NCBI GenBank assembly: GCA_018340375.1
Contig: JAFFJZ010000002.1
Span: forward strand, 20,416,001-20,480,000
Length of the DNA: 64,000 nt
Direction: 5' to 3'
Source: Gonatopus flavifemur
Taxonomy: Eukaryota > Arthropoda > Insecta > Hymenoptera > Dryinidae
Shown here: piece after piece, positions 24,101 to 34,202 of the stretch
How the letters are laid out: each line of letters starts with the position of its first letter
Numbering within the stretch: position 1 is the stretch's first letter
The notes under the pieces: model-generated
Told to the model about the DNA's origin: nothing
The model's database searches: none
The model's input: the letters and a program-made list of their open reading frames with translations, nothing else
Made by a program: the position numbers and the translations under genes

Positions 24101-25372
24101 GAGCTCTTCATTCTAGCGATTTAATGCCTTACGGAATATTTGATGAATGAAGAATTAAGTTCCCAAAAGCGTACTCCGGTACACACATCACCTCAAATCC
24201 AAGAACGTGGAAAGTATAATGATGGTACTCTGAAGTTGATTAATCTCTCCTGTTCGGAATATGAGATAACAATTTCATAATTTTACACAGAATTTAGTAG
24301 AAATATAGACTCCACATTATAAATTGTAGAGAAGTTTCAGTCTTCAAACTTCGAAAAAAGAAAAGTTCAGCCGGGTGTGAAGTCATTCATAATCAGTCTG
24401 AATTCAAAGAAAGAGAATGTAATAATATCATCGTTTTTCGTAAACAGTTTGATGTCGTTGAAGTCAATAAACCTATCATCACAGTCTGCGGATGGTCAGA
24501 AAATAATTTACACAAGGTACTTTAATGAAGCATCTAGGTAAACGTGGGAGAGATTTTACAAAGGCCTTTGATCTAACCAATTATGAAATTTTCCTTTATG
24601 AAATCATAGCATACGCGGTATCGAGACCTTTTCGTCAGTTCACTTGAACATCATTTCAAAGGTAAAAATTGTTGGGAGTTATGGAACACAATTATTCCTG
24701 TGATATCGTGGGAGGAAATTTCAACAATTTGAATCAACTGCACGATTGTGGGTGAGGATTTGCAATTTATATTGAATAAAAGGGGCCAATATGATCCAAG
24801 TCCTTCGAAAATTAAGTGTCTAAACGTGAATCGACAGAATCGATTTGGATTGTGAATCACTTTTTCTGTACGAATATTGTTGATTGCTAATAACGATACG
24901 AAATGCAGACGATTCAGAAAAATACAGTTGAAATTACTGAGGTAGATCATTATCCACGTACCGGATTGGAATTGACAAGAAAAATTATAGTATGTTCATC
25001 GAATCCTAGAAAAATTTCACAGTAATTTATAATGATGATCAGTACGATATTCACTGAATATAGGGTATTTTTCTGAAAAAACCATGAATTTCTGAATTTT
25101 ATTACAGGAATTTTTACTGTGTGAATTGGAAAACGTACATATAATCCCTACGGGGGACTATTTTACTGTGTAGAAATATAAATCTTCATGAAAATCAGAA
25201 CTCAGGGTAGCGTTGATATGAAACACAGTAAAAATATTGTATTTTACATGAAAAAGTAATGGATTATTCTCCCCGTGTATCTAATTGTTACCATTTCAAT
25301 TTACTTCAATGTTCTTATCTATGAGCCCTCCTTTTTTTTTTAAGACCTGTACAAAGCTCTATTAACATATAA
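21143..25372. other. Ordinary AT-rich non-coding stretch
   Basis: The longest repeat-poor stretch in the window. CCAACCCTG at 21324-21332 resembles a hAT right end like that at 52475-52483, but I found no left partner. A lone CCCCGTG end is at 25271-25277. 23180-23340 is richer in G and C with AGAGAAAGAGGG-type purine runs and might be regulatory. Open frames of up to 106 codons show no recognisable domain. Confidence 0.5.
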
Positions 25373-25466
25373 TAACACATTGGCTGAAAAGTCCTGGGCC
25401 TAACAAAGGAAACACGGTGTTTTTTCAGCTTTATTTGAATTAATTTTAGCTTTATTAAAATTAGCT

Positions 25467-26503
25467 TCATTCATCAACGTTATCTCCATCAAGAACAATG
25501 CAATCATTCCAGTGCCGCTCTAACCTTCCAATACCACTTTTGTAGAACGATTCATCTTTTGCCTCAAAATAGGCTTCAGTTTCAGCGATAACCTCTGCAT
25601 CCGAGCAAAATTTCTTACCGGCGAGCATTTTTTTAGGTCTGCGAACAGCCAGTAGTCGCGGGGAGCCAAATCTGGCGAATACGGTGGATGTGGAAGCAAT
25701 TCGAAGTTCAATTCATGTAGTTTTGCCATTATTTCGATTGACTTGTGACATGGTGCATTGTCTTGATGGAATAAAATTGTTTTTTTTGCCATATGCAATT
25801 TCTGCCTTCAAACGCTCCAATAATGCGATATAATATTCCCTGTTGATGGTATTTCCCTCCTCAAGATAGTCAATGAATATTACACCACGCACATCCCGAA
25901 ATACCGAGGCCATAACCTTTCCAGCCGATTGTTGTGCTTTCGGGCACTTTGGACGAGGTTCACCAGTGGCTGTCCACTCAGATGACGATCGTTTTGATTC
26001 CGGAGTGAAGTGATGGATCCATGTTTCATCCATTGTAACACATCGACGCAAAAATTCCGGCTTGTTACGTTCAAACATGGCCAAACACTGCTCAGAAGCA
26101 TCAACGCGTCCTTGTTTTTGGTCAACAGTGAGCAAACGCGGCACCCACTTCGAACAGAGCTTTCTCATAGTTGAATCCTCATGTGACATAAAGCCAACAC
26201 GTTCTTTTGATATTTTTACGATGTCAGCTAACTCACGCAACTTCACTTTTCGATCATTCAAAACGATTTTGTGGATTTCTTTCATGTTTCCTGGTGTTAC
26301 CGCCTCATTTGGATGTCCACTGGGTTTTGCATCATTGCATGGTGTCTGTACAACCACGTTTGAAGTCAGCAAACCAATTTTATTGTGGTTTCTGATGGAG
26401 CGGAGTCCCCATAACACTTTTCAAGCCATTGCTTGGCTTGAACGGTATTTTTTCCCATCAAGAAGCAGTGTAAAATTAAAACACGAAATTTTTTTTGATC
26501 CAT
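25467..26503 (-). pseudogene. mariner transposase pseudogene (DD34D)
   Basis: Intact members are DNA-binding cut-and-paste transposases of about 345 residues. The minus-strand frame begins MDQKKFRVLILH at 26503 and follows mariner order: N-terminal helix-turn-helix part, the WVPRLLT linker motif, then the catalytic domain. Acidic residues are visible in VTMDETWIHHF, LFHQDNAPCHKS and PDLAPRDYW, with 34 residues between the second and third, the mariner DD34D spacing. It ends with NVDE and a stop at 25467-25469. It is broken: the frame shifts near 26400-26420, again after AEIAYGKK near 25790, and again near the C-terminus around 25530-25600. The 1037 bp span is not a multiple of three. No functional protein is expected. 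Assignment to mariner is firm; I do not name the subfamily. Confidence 0.9.
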
Positions 26504-26559
26504 TGTTTTTAAAAACAACGGAAGTAGCGTCACTCTTAGTACAATAACTCACAAACTAA

Positions 26560-26962
26560 CGGGGGCCTTCAACTCTATAGGATGACCCCAAGCCACATTT
26601 TAATTACGGACAAGTATTCCATCAAGATGGCGCTTTGATCGTATTTAATCGAGGTAACCTCAAAATTATGCTGACCAATTTTGATTTTGAAATATCAATA
26701 ATATTTCAACAATAAAGTGTGAACAACAATTCTGAAAACAAATTATATGTTTTGATATATAATATGGTTTTAGAATTTTGTCATTTTCACACTTTATTCT
26801 TGAAATATTATTGATGTTTCAAAATCAGAACAATTTTGAGGTTACCCTGCTACACGAGGCCACCATATTGATTTTTAGTTCACATCAAAGTACCCCGCTT
26901 AGAGGGCGCAGAAATCAGTGCAAATTTATTTTACTTTTATAACGTTGAGTTGTACCCCCCTG
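26560..26962. mobile_element. hAT-like MITE inserted in the mariner (403 bp)
   Basis: An 8-bp direct repeat CAAACTAA flanks the element exactly (26552-26559 and 26963-26970). The ends CGGGGGCCTTCAACTC and, inverted, CAGGGGGGTACAACTC match at 12 of 16 positions. An 8-bp duplication with CAGGG-type ends is typical of hAT elements. Inside, 26653-26846 is itself a foldback: GGTAACCTCAAAATT pairs with AATTTTGAGGTTACC, and the arms continue through ATCAATAATATTTCAA and AATAAAGTGTGAA. No protein is encoded. It sits in the untranslated part of the mariner upstream of the transposase start. Confidence 0.8.
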
Positions 26963-27096
26963 CAAACTAATGAATAAAATATCATGAAATTTTGACAGCT
27001 GTCTTTCGAAGGTTAGTACTAACTGAAAAACAGGTGAATGCAGTAAAATTCGCGCCATCTATGTGTTAGGCCTGGGACTGTTCAGCCCATGCGTTA

Positions 27097-28112
27097 CGTA
27101 TAATTTTATAGATTGCGTTGATTTCTTGACAATGAAACCATGAAAATTCCGTAACGTCGAGGTTTCACAGTAAAGTACCCGTGACGACGTCAGCTTTTCA
27201 ACTCCATGAACTCCAGGATATTCAATAATGAGATATTCTGTGACAAATATGTTTATCGATCTCAAGTGGTGTACTCTTTTGATCTCAATGCAAAAAAATT
27301 GTACAACTCACCGTCGTTGTGTGATATTGAAAATAATAATTCCTATATAACAAATAAATAAAAGAACGAGTTTTCTCCCGAATTCTCCAATATTCATAAA
27401 ATCAAACAAATCAATAGATTCGATAACAAATATCACGTTCAGTGATTCGTATTCGCGAAATCATGAGCAGCCGTTGCAGTGTGGAAGGAAGAGCATCGTG
27501 ATTTTCCTTCAATGTGCGAATCGGTCTTTTTTTTCAATCCACTTTACCTCTCAACGAAATAGAAATCCCCTCATGCATTAAATTATTAACTCTAGATATT
27601 ACAATTTATATGCAATACTAATGTAGTCCGGAGTATCTAAAGTGTGGTATTATGTTATACGTGTATGGCTATTATCTGCATTATCTTCATTGTATGTTTG
27701 CCGTGCTTCTGCATTTCTTTAATTTCTGATAGTGGAATTTTACTGAAAGTATAACGAAGGATGAAGTATATGAATTTTATTTTTAATATTCCATTCATAT
27801 TCCATCAATAGAATGAGATATTTTAATTTCCTGTAAGTATGCTGATTAAATACTGTTGTTGCTGAAATGTTATAAAACAGACTGACTCGGGATTTTTCTT
27901 GTTCAACTGTGCTGGAATAGTGATTGGTTCGTGATGTTCTGTCAGTATTTATTTCGCTAAAATGAATTATCATTGCGAGTAATGACGTTTGTGATATTAT
28001 ATGTCAGATGTACAGGGCGTTCCAAAAATACTGCAAGGTGGAAATGATTTATGAAACAAGTTGTTGATAATAGTCAGAACTTGAGAATTTACGTGGGACT
28101 TGAATGGTTTTA
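27097..28112. other. Non-coding stretch, nothing recognised
   Basis: AT-rich DNA without an inverted-repeat element or a supported gene. A GGGCGTTCCAAAAATACTGC phrase at about 28016 resembles sequence seen at ends of dispersed repeats, but no partner was found. Confidence 0.45.
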
Positions 28113-28114
28113 TA

Positions 28115-28384
28115 CTCTCTGAATCTGAAAGAGTGAAAAATCGCGTGTTTCACTCCACCAAGTCTCAGAAGTGAACCAGCACGCTTCGAGGGGAATTTTC
28201 ACTCGTTTCGAGTGAACCCTCACTCTTTTAGAGTGAAAAATTGATTCTAAAATTTGAGTGGCTGTTAGTTTCTAACCTCAAACCTTAGAATATCACTCTA
28301 AAAGAGTGGATCTCACTCAAAATTTCGACAGGCTCACTTTTGGCTGGCCGAAGAGTGAAATCTCACTCTAAAAATTTTAGAGAG
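28115..28384. mobile_element. CTCTCTAAA-family element with GAGTGAAA body (270 bp)
   Basis: The left end CTCTCTGAA and right end TTTAGAGAG are inverted repeats flanked by TA on both sides. The body is made of GAGTGAAA, TTTCACTC, CACTCTAAAAGAGTG and similar palindromic words. Related copies lie at 44960-45195 and 58845-59115 with different flanking dinucleotides. No protein. Confidence 0.75.
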
Positions 28385-28446
28385 TACATGACATTGAATT
28401 CATGTTATCAAGAAGATGTGTTGAAAATTTACGAAAATCTAACCCA

Positions 28447-28727
28447 CACGCAGGAAACCCGCGAGATATTACATCACCTGACCTTTCGCGATTTATTATC
28501 TCGCAATTGACGTGGAATAAAATCAACCGATTGGTGATTTTTCATCACCGAATCGCTTGTTTTTAGATCTCTGACTCCACGGTGGGATAATATCACCGAG
28601 AATCGGGATTTATGTCCTCCGATGTTGTGATGTTTTTTCACGAAGTCGAGATAAAAAATCACCTAATCGCGAGATGAAAAATCACGGAAAAGTTAGATGA
28701 TGTGATATTTCGCGGGTTCTCTGCGTG
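28447..28727. mobile_element. CACGCAG element with TCGCGA body (281 bp)
   Basis: The left end CACGCAGGAAACCCGCGAGA and right end CGCGGGTTCTCTGCGTG are inverted repeats of about 30 bp. The flanking pairs are CA on the left and TA on the right, a 2-bp duplication with one change at best. The body repeats TTTCGCGATTTATTATCTCG, AAAATCACC and GGTGAT words in both orientations. No protein. Confidence 0.65.
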
Positions 28728-29009
28728 TAAATACGCTCAAAAAGACTCCGTGCTGCGCTGTAACCTATTCTTCAAGGAACTCGGATAATCACAATGGTTC
28801 TTATGGATGTTTTTCAGGGTTTATTCAGAGAGGTATATATTTCACATCAACAAATTTTGAGTAGTAGAAAGAAATGAGATACATTGAAGAAGAACAGAGT
28901 TTGGAAGAAGGTTATTCTTTTCAACAGCAAATTATGATTATCTATGAAATGGAAATATTCGATTGAACTTTTTCATGAAATGTCAGAATTGTGAAACCAT
29001 TCGACAAAT

Positions 29010-29334
29010 CCCTTATGAAAAAACCCGATATCGGGAATTCATTGTTCAATCATCAGTTGTATTAATACTATCTGAAATCTTATCGTGTTATTTAATTATC
29101 GTACAAGTCCGATAAAAATACGATATCTACGATAATTATCCAATTTAAACCCGATATAGATATCTGTCGGGAAATCATCGGATCGCTGGTTCGGTTTTGT
29201 ATCGGATAATTATCATAGACATCGTACTTTTATCGGACTTGTCTGATAATGAAACAACGCGATAGATTTCGGATAGTATTAATACAACTGGTAATTGAAC
29301 GATGAAATCCCGATATCGGGTTCTTTCATAAGGG
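29010..29334. mobile_element. Near-palindromic element with CCCTTATGAAA ends (325 bp)
   Basis: The two halves pair over about 135 bp with roughly one mismatch in eight to ten. CCCTTATGAAAAAACCCGAT at the left matches the inverted right end, and GTTGTATTAATACTATC and ACAAGTCCGATAAAA recur inverted. AT flanks both sides, which is self-complementary and so not decisive. Short words such as CCCGATATCGGG and ATAATTATC make the arms themselves rich in palindromes. A transcript would fold into a long hairpin. Confidence 0.7.
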
Positions 29335-29336
29335 AT

Positions 29337-29879
29337 AAAATATACTGAGAGAGAAATCACAATTCCGATTGATGATAACAACACACTTTGGAATCAATCT
29401 AGGATAAACAACTGGGATCATATTAAATAAATCAGAATGCATTGAGTTGAGCGAGAAGATATCACAAATAGACTTCAGCGGGTGAACAAACAGGTTAAAT
29501 ATTTACAAAGCCTCCAACAGTGGATTCATAGAGAGAAATGGGTGACAAGTAACAAAATAAGGATAAAAGGCGATCATATTTCTCATTACGTATCGAAAAG
29601 ACTTGTATAATGTGTCCGACGCGTTTCAAGAGTGACTCATTGGTATAGCTGTGCCTTATGTTATCAAAAGAGTCACGTATTCTGAGCTTTCCTGGTTTGT
29701 CACTAAATCGGATCATCTTCTTCTCTCCAAATGGATTCAAGTTTGCAAAGCTGTAGAATTCCTTGTGACCTCTTGGAAATATCCTTCGAATTGGAATTCG
29801 GTTGAATCAGAATAATTGAGAGTACATTCAGGTCTTACAAATCATTTTCATGTATAAAATTCATAATTGCATTTTTATA
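29337..29879. other. Non-coding stretch, nothing recognised
   Basis: No repeat with defined ends and no supported gene. The 81-codon minus-strand frame at 29495-29740 has no recognisable domain. Confidence 0.45.
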
Positions 29880-30031
29880 CACCGAGATTTAGCATTAATC
29901 ACTGTATTAGTATCACTAATAAACATTGGTAATATTATCAATTGCAATATTGATGCAGTTATCGATTTCAGTGTCACTTATTGGTAAGAACTATTATTGA
30001 TTGCATTATTGATAGTTAAGACGACTAGAGA

Positions 30032-31156
30032 ATGGTAAGTGGGGGAAGAGCAAAGTCAAATTTTGCGCAAACTTTTTTTAAGGGTCATGGAGTTCTTGAC
30101 GCAATGGGCGAAATTGCGCCTACAAAGAAATTTGTTGTGCTTGCAAAAATATTCACTCCAGCAGCTAAGACGTTAGTTCTGCTTACAAATTTGTTTATGT
30201 CAGCAAAAAAGTGTAGTTGTGTCAATCATTTTTCTTGCTCTTCCAGCTAGTTTTTTTTGTAGGCGCTATAGTAACAGATCTGCTTGTTATGCCAGCAATA
30301 CTTTTTTCTCCGTGTGAACAAGAGTATTCAATCTGCAGTGATAAAGTATGGTACATTGTTGAAATTGAGGTTTGGATATGAAATTGGATCTGCAAATCAT
30401 TCTTTAAAATCATGCAATAGATTGTAAATATATTAATCTACAAATGTCAATAATTTTTATAACTTGGTTTTTCATGTTGAGGAATATGTTTTGGGCTTTG
30501 GATTTGTATTTAGAGCCAAATCCTAGCAGTGAACTTCATCGCTGTATATTTAAAATTGGTAGTTATTGCTGTGTTGCTTAAAAACTACGTAGCAAAATTT
30601 TATCCGTCTTCTGATGCTCCATGGTCCTTGAGGGGATACCAGCGCCGTAACACTAGCCAAATCTTTTGGCACAAATTATGCGAAAATAAATCAACATAAT
30701 CGAAATATTGCTCTGTACAGACCTTCTTCAATCAACAAAAATGGTCTGTACAGAGCGATATTTTGATCACATTGTCTAATTTTTGCATAAACTGTCAGAA
30801 AAGATTCGGCTAGTGCCACGCCGCTGATATCCCTTTAAAAGGTACGTGGTTAATACAAATTTGAAGTGAATGATAACGAATTACGTACTTGGGATTACGC
30901 ACTACCGCGAAATTTGAATTTCTCAATGATTTCTGAAGGTTAAAATATAAATTTGTGAAATTTGTTGACACTTAGAGGTTAAGATTTCACAATTTTATAT
31001 TTCAGCTTTCAGGAATCATTGGGGAATTCAAAGTGCATGCCAGTGCGTAATCCCAAGTACGTAATTCGTTATTATTCACTTTAAATTTGTATCAATTACG
31101 TACCTTTTACAAAAAGTTTGCGCCAAATTTGACTCTTCTCTCCCCCACTTCTCCAT
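30032..31156. repeat. Foldback element with interrupted left arm
   Basis: The left outer arm (ATGGTAAGTGGGGGAAGAGC at 30032, then GTCAAATTTTGCGCAAAC) pairs with the right end (GTTTGCGCCAAATTTGAC and CTCCCCCACTTCTCCAT at 31156). The right arm continues into GGTACGTAATTG, but the matching left-arm part (AGGTACGTGGTTAATAC) appears only at 30838. About 745 bp has therefore been inserted into the left arm. The inner arms, about 30838-30960 and 30985-31125, pair through AACGAATTACGTACTTGGGA. A lone CTCCGTG end lies at 30308-30314. Confidence 0.6.
30636..30832. mobile_element. 197 bp foldback MITE
   Basis: GGGATACCAGCGCCGTAACA at the left pairs with TGCCACGCCGCTGATATCCC at the right. The arms continue through CTAGCCAAATCTTTT, TTATGCGAAAAT, ATCGAAATATTGC and TCTGTACAGACC. 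Arms are about 80 bp. It lies within the insertion splitting the 30032-31156 foldback. No target duplication is clear. Confidence 0.6.
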
Positions 31157-31169
31157 GCTTGAGTTCCCA

Positions 31170-31573
31170 CACCGAGAAAAAAAGCATGCTCCAAATGCAA
31201 AGGAGCCCTTCACGCTTCTAACGCCGTTGCTATAACGTGCTTTCAACGCATGGAGACCAATGTTGCCAAAAGGTTACATTTGTTACATTTTACGTAACTT
31301 TCGACCCTCTCATGTAACATGGATGTAACGTTTTTTCAAACGGCAACGTTTAAACCGTCAAACTTTAACGCAAGAATGCAAGGCTGAATATTGCCGCAAA
31401 ATATCATGTGACTTTTGAACTGGAGATGTAACTTTTTTCTAATCTACATGTAATATTTGATCAAGGTGCTCCGGCAACACTGATGGGGACTCATGCACAA
31501 AAAGCATGGGTTCATGCATTTAACGCACGTTCAAGTGTTCCCTTGCGTTTAGAGCATGCTTTTTCTCTTGGTG
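31170..31573. mobile_element. CACCGAGAAAAAAAGCATGC element (404 bp) with CA duplication
   Basis: The left end CACCGAGAAAAAAAGCATGC and right end GCATGCTTTTTCTCTTGGTG are inverted repeats, and CA flanks both sides as a direct repeat. CA is not self-complementary, supporting a 2-bp target duplication. The body includes GTAACATTTGTTACATTTTA, ATGTAACTT and CATGCATTTAACGC words. No protein. Confidence 0.75.
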
Positions 31574-32430
31574 CATAATGAAATACATTTCTACCATTGA
31601 TTATCAATAGTATTGATGATGTCAGTCTGAATTCATTATAGAACCATTAATTTGAGTACTACTTATCAGCGAAATGATTAATTTAAACCTAGTAAGAAGT
31701 CAAGTTTGGATTTTTATACCAACTACTCGTAAGATTATCAATTCTCGTCTCCCTGAATGACAACATCATTCACTGACTTTGAATGGAATTATTAATTTTA
31801 GGACTGACTTCTGAAAATATTATTCATCTCAGTATTGTGAGTGGAATTGTTAATTTTGGTATTAGCTGAACGCAGTGAAATATCAATTCCAGTATGGATT
31901 ATACAGGTCTGAGATGAAAAAATTGCTGAACTTTACGTATTTCTCGGTGCTTATTGTTGTTTATTTGTTACATAGATATTATCGAATGATTTTATCACTG
32001 CCTATCAATGGAATCAGTAATTTTGGATTAAAATAATGATAAAATCGTTATCTTCAGTTCTAATCATCATTATCGTTGGATGAGGATTTTATTTGTAATC
32101 AATAGCGGTATCACAAATTTTGATACTAAATCTCAGTGGAGCGAATGATTATAGTGCTATATAATAATTCATTATCATTATTCTCAGTTCTGAATATGAA
32201 TGGAATGGTTGATTGTAATACTGACAATTGATGGTATCATGAATTCGAGACTCACTCATGAATGAAATGACTAATTTCAGTATTGACTTCCAGCAATTTA
32301 ATTTATTCCAAAATTATCAATGAAATAATCAATTCCAGTACTAGTTGAGAATAATGAAATATTGATTTCATCGTTGACTGAAGATGAAATTATCAGTTAT
32401 GAGTATTTTTAAATTCTTTTCTCAATCCAG

Positions 32431-33202
32431 ATGACTCAAAAGCACTGTGCGATACATACTCGAGCTCTGCACCGTTCGATAAGTTGGGGAATAGTGGATG
32501 TCTGTAAAAAAAAATCAAATGATCCTATCAGTATTTGTATCAGAGCTATGATAATGGGAAATTGCTGAATTCTGATTCGCTAAACGCTCAAAAACTTCCA
32601 ATACTTGTAATTTTGATTTAGCAAATGTTATAGGATACTTCAATTTTTTCCCCAGAAATTCACTGTTTTTCAACTTAGCGGATGATGCCGAATTCGAGTA
32701 TGTAGAACACAGTGCTCCTGAGTGATCTAGATTTGAAAAGAACTAAAAACGTTCATATCTTGAAAACTAAGCTTTAAAATCAATTTTTCCCAATGGAAGA
32801 TCATTGCGTTCAGTAGGACTCCGCACGAGACTCGCGTCAAAGAAAGATAAAATAGTGACCAATAATTATTCAAATTTCTTGTAATATCCGGATGATCAAG
32901 ATAACTTGAGAATTTAGATGAAATCAACGGAATGGGGTGCAACCTTGATTATTTAAATAAAATCAACAGAGATATATGTGGAAATATGCAACGAGACCTG
33001 CACCGAGACCGATACCGAGACTAGTTTCGAGACTGGAAGAATATCTTAGTTTTTCTCTTGAATGGAATCGGAATTCCATATGATTTTGTAACATTTTAGG
33101 TAGATGCTTGATTTCGTTCCAAATTTTCATGTCTCAAATTGTTAGAACAGTAAATATAGATTATTTCTCAATTTCAGACGAGAGTCTCGTGCGGAGCCCT
33201 AG
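32431..33202. other. Non-coding stretch, nothing recognised
   Basis: AT-rich. GACTCGCGTC... and inverted GACGAGAGTCTCGTGCG phrases near 32820 and 33180 hint at a weak long-range hairpin, together with TTCAGTAGGACTCCGCACGA. No ends or gene could be defined. Confidence 0.4.
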
Positions 33203-33791
33203 CCCAGTAAACACACGCACGTTTTAAAAACGTCAATAACAGTCAATAAACACACGTTATGAATTAGTGATATTGCGTTGATTCAACGTAAAAATGTCGC
33301 GGCAGATCACGAGTTTTTCAACCATAAGATAACGTCATATCAACGGTTTGAACATCGTTTAAAAGACTTCAAATATTGACGTGTCCTAATGATGGTTCTA
33401 AAACGTGAATTGAATCCAACAAATTATTTCGGAATTTTGGGAAGTATGCCACACTATTTACTATCTCGCTCTTTGTTGAAATTTTAACCATTGTTCGGTT
33501 TCCTTCGACATTTTTAACAGAATATCTTCAATTGAAGTTCAAACACAGGGTGTTATCAACACATTTTAAACGCGTGATTCAAACCCGTTCAAAACACGTT
33601 TCTTGAGGACGTCGTTTGATGGTTATTTTCGAATATTAGTTCAAATTACACGTCATCAAAACGTGATTCCTGGTCGTCTATTTCCCTATCAAATTTCAAC
33701 TAAAAATCAAGGTTATGAAATCAACGACCGACGTCCGTTTCACAGTCTAACGTTCTTTCAACGTCGAAATAACGTGTATGTGTTTATTGGG
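33203..33791. mobile_element. CCCARTAAACACA element with AACGTT body (589 bp), AG duplication
   Basis: The left end CCCAGTAAACACACGCACGT and right end ACGTGTATGTGTTTATTGGG are inverted repeats. AG flanks both sides as a direct repeat and is not self-complementary. The body is dense in ACGTTTT, AAAACGT, CAACGT and TTGACGT words, and includes ATGTCGCGGCAGATCACG, shared inverted with the related copy at 41557-42217. No protein. Confidence 0.8.
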
Positions 33792-34202
33792 AGCATCCAG
33801 GCTGCAAAATATGCCACAAGAGTGCAAATGATGAATTCTAAAACCCCCGGAATGGAGGATTGGATTATTTCCAAAAATGAAAGAAAAATCCACCAAATTC
33901 TGGTGAAAAGTTCTCCATTCAGGAAAGAACTCTACTGTCACCACTTTTTGAAAGAAAATTCCACAATAAATTTTCAAAATGAAAGAACTCGTTCGCTAAC
34001 TTATATCGAGAATGATTTTCGACTATTGAATGGAAACAAAGCGAGGAAGCATCATTTAGATGGCAGAGGTACGAGCGAAGCAATTCCCTCAGAACTCGTG
34101 CAAAATCGAGATCTATCTGATCGGATCAAGATAATGAATTTCCAGTCGGATGGAACTGTAATATTCATAGACCTGGACTCAAGAGAACATATGATGGCCT
34201 AA
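33603..34202 (+). other. 199-codon open frame of unknown meaning
   Basis: One of the longest open frames in the window. Its first third lies inside the AACGTT element at 33203-33791. The next part (about 33800-33850) matches, inverted, the end of the CAGGGTG element, with the shared phrase GATGAATTCTAAAAC. Only about 34,000-34,202 is unique. It begins in a repeat, has no recognisable domain, no splice signals I trust and no compositional shift. A chance frame is the simplest reading. Confidence 0.1.

Larger units (their letters stand above)
25375..27094 (-). mobile_element. Decayed mariner transposon containing a nested MITE
   Basis: The ends read ACACATTGGCTGAAAAGTCC and, on the other strand, ACGCATGGGCTGAACAGTCC. 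Homology continues to about 30 bp (GGCCTAAC), with a TA target duplication at 25373-25374 and 27095-27096. The 1720 bp length exceeds the usual 1.3 kb because of the 403 bp insertion at 26560-26962; without it the element is about 1.3 kb. The transposase is on the minus strand and broken. Confidence 0.85.
29880..32430. repeat. ATTGATAATATCAAT repeat region, broken up by later insertions
   Basis: 29880-30010 starts with CACCGAGATTTAGC, preceded by TA, and continues as TTAATCACTG, TATTGATGC and ATTGATAG words. The same words resume at about 31590-32400 (ATTGATTATCAATAG, ATTATCAATT, GAATTATTAATTTT). The stretch between, 30032-31573, consists of other elements. This looks like one large C-start element with insertions, but no right end with a TA flank was found. 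Confidence 0.5.

Noticed and set aside
25149..25277. CACGGGG element ending at 25277
   Set aside because: The possible left end (CGGGGGACTATTTTAC) is too weak and the flanks do not match.
33603..34202. 199-codon open frame as a gene
   Set aside because: Its first part is the AACGTT element and the next part matches an element end. The remainder has no recognisable domain.
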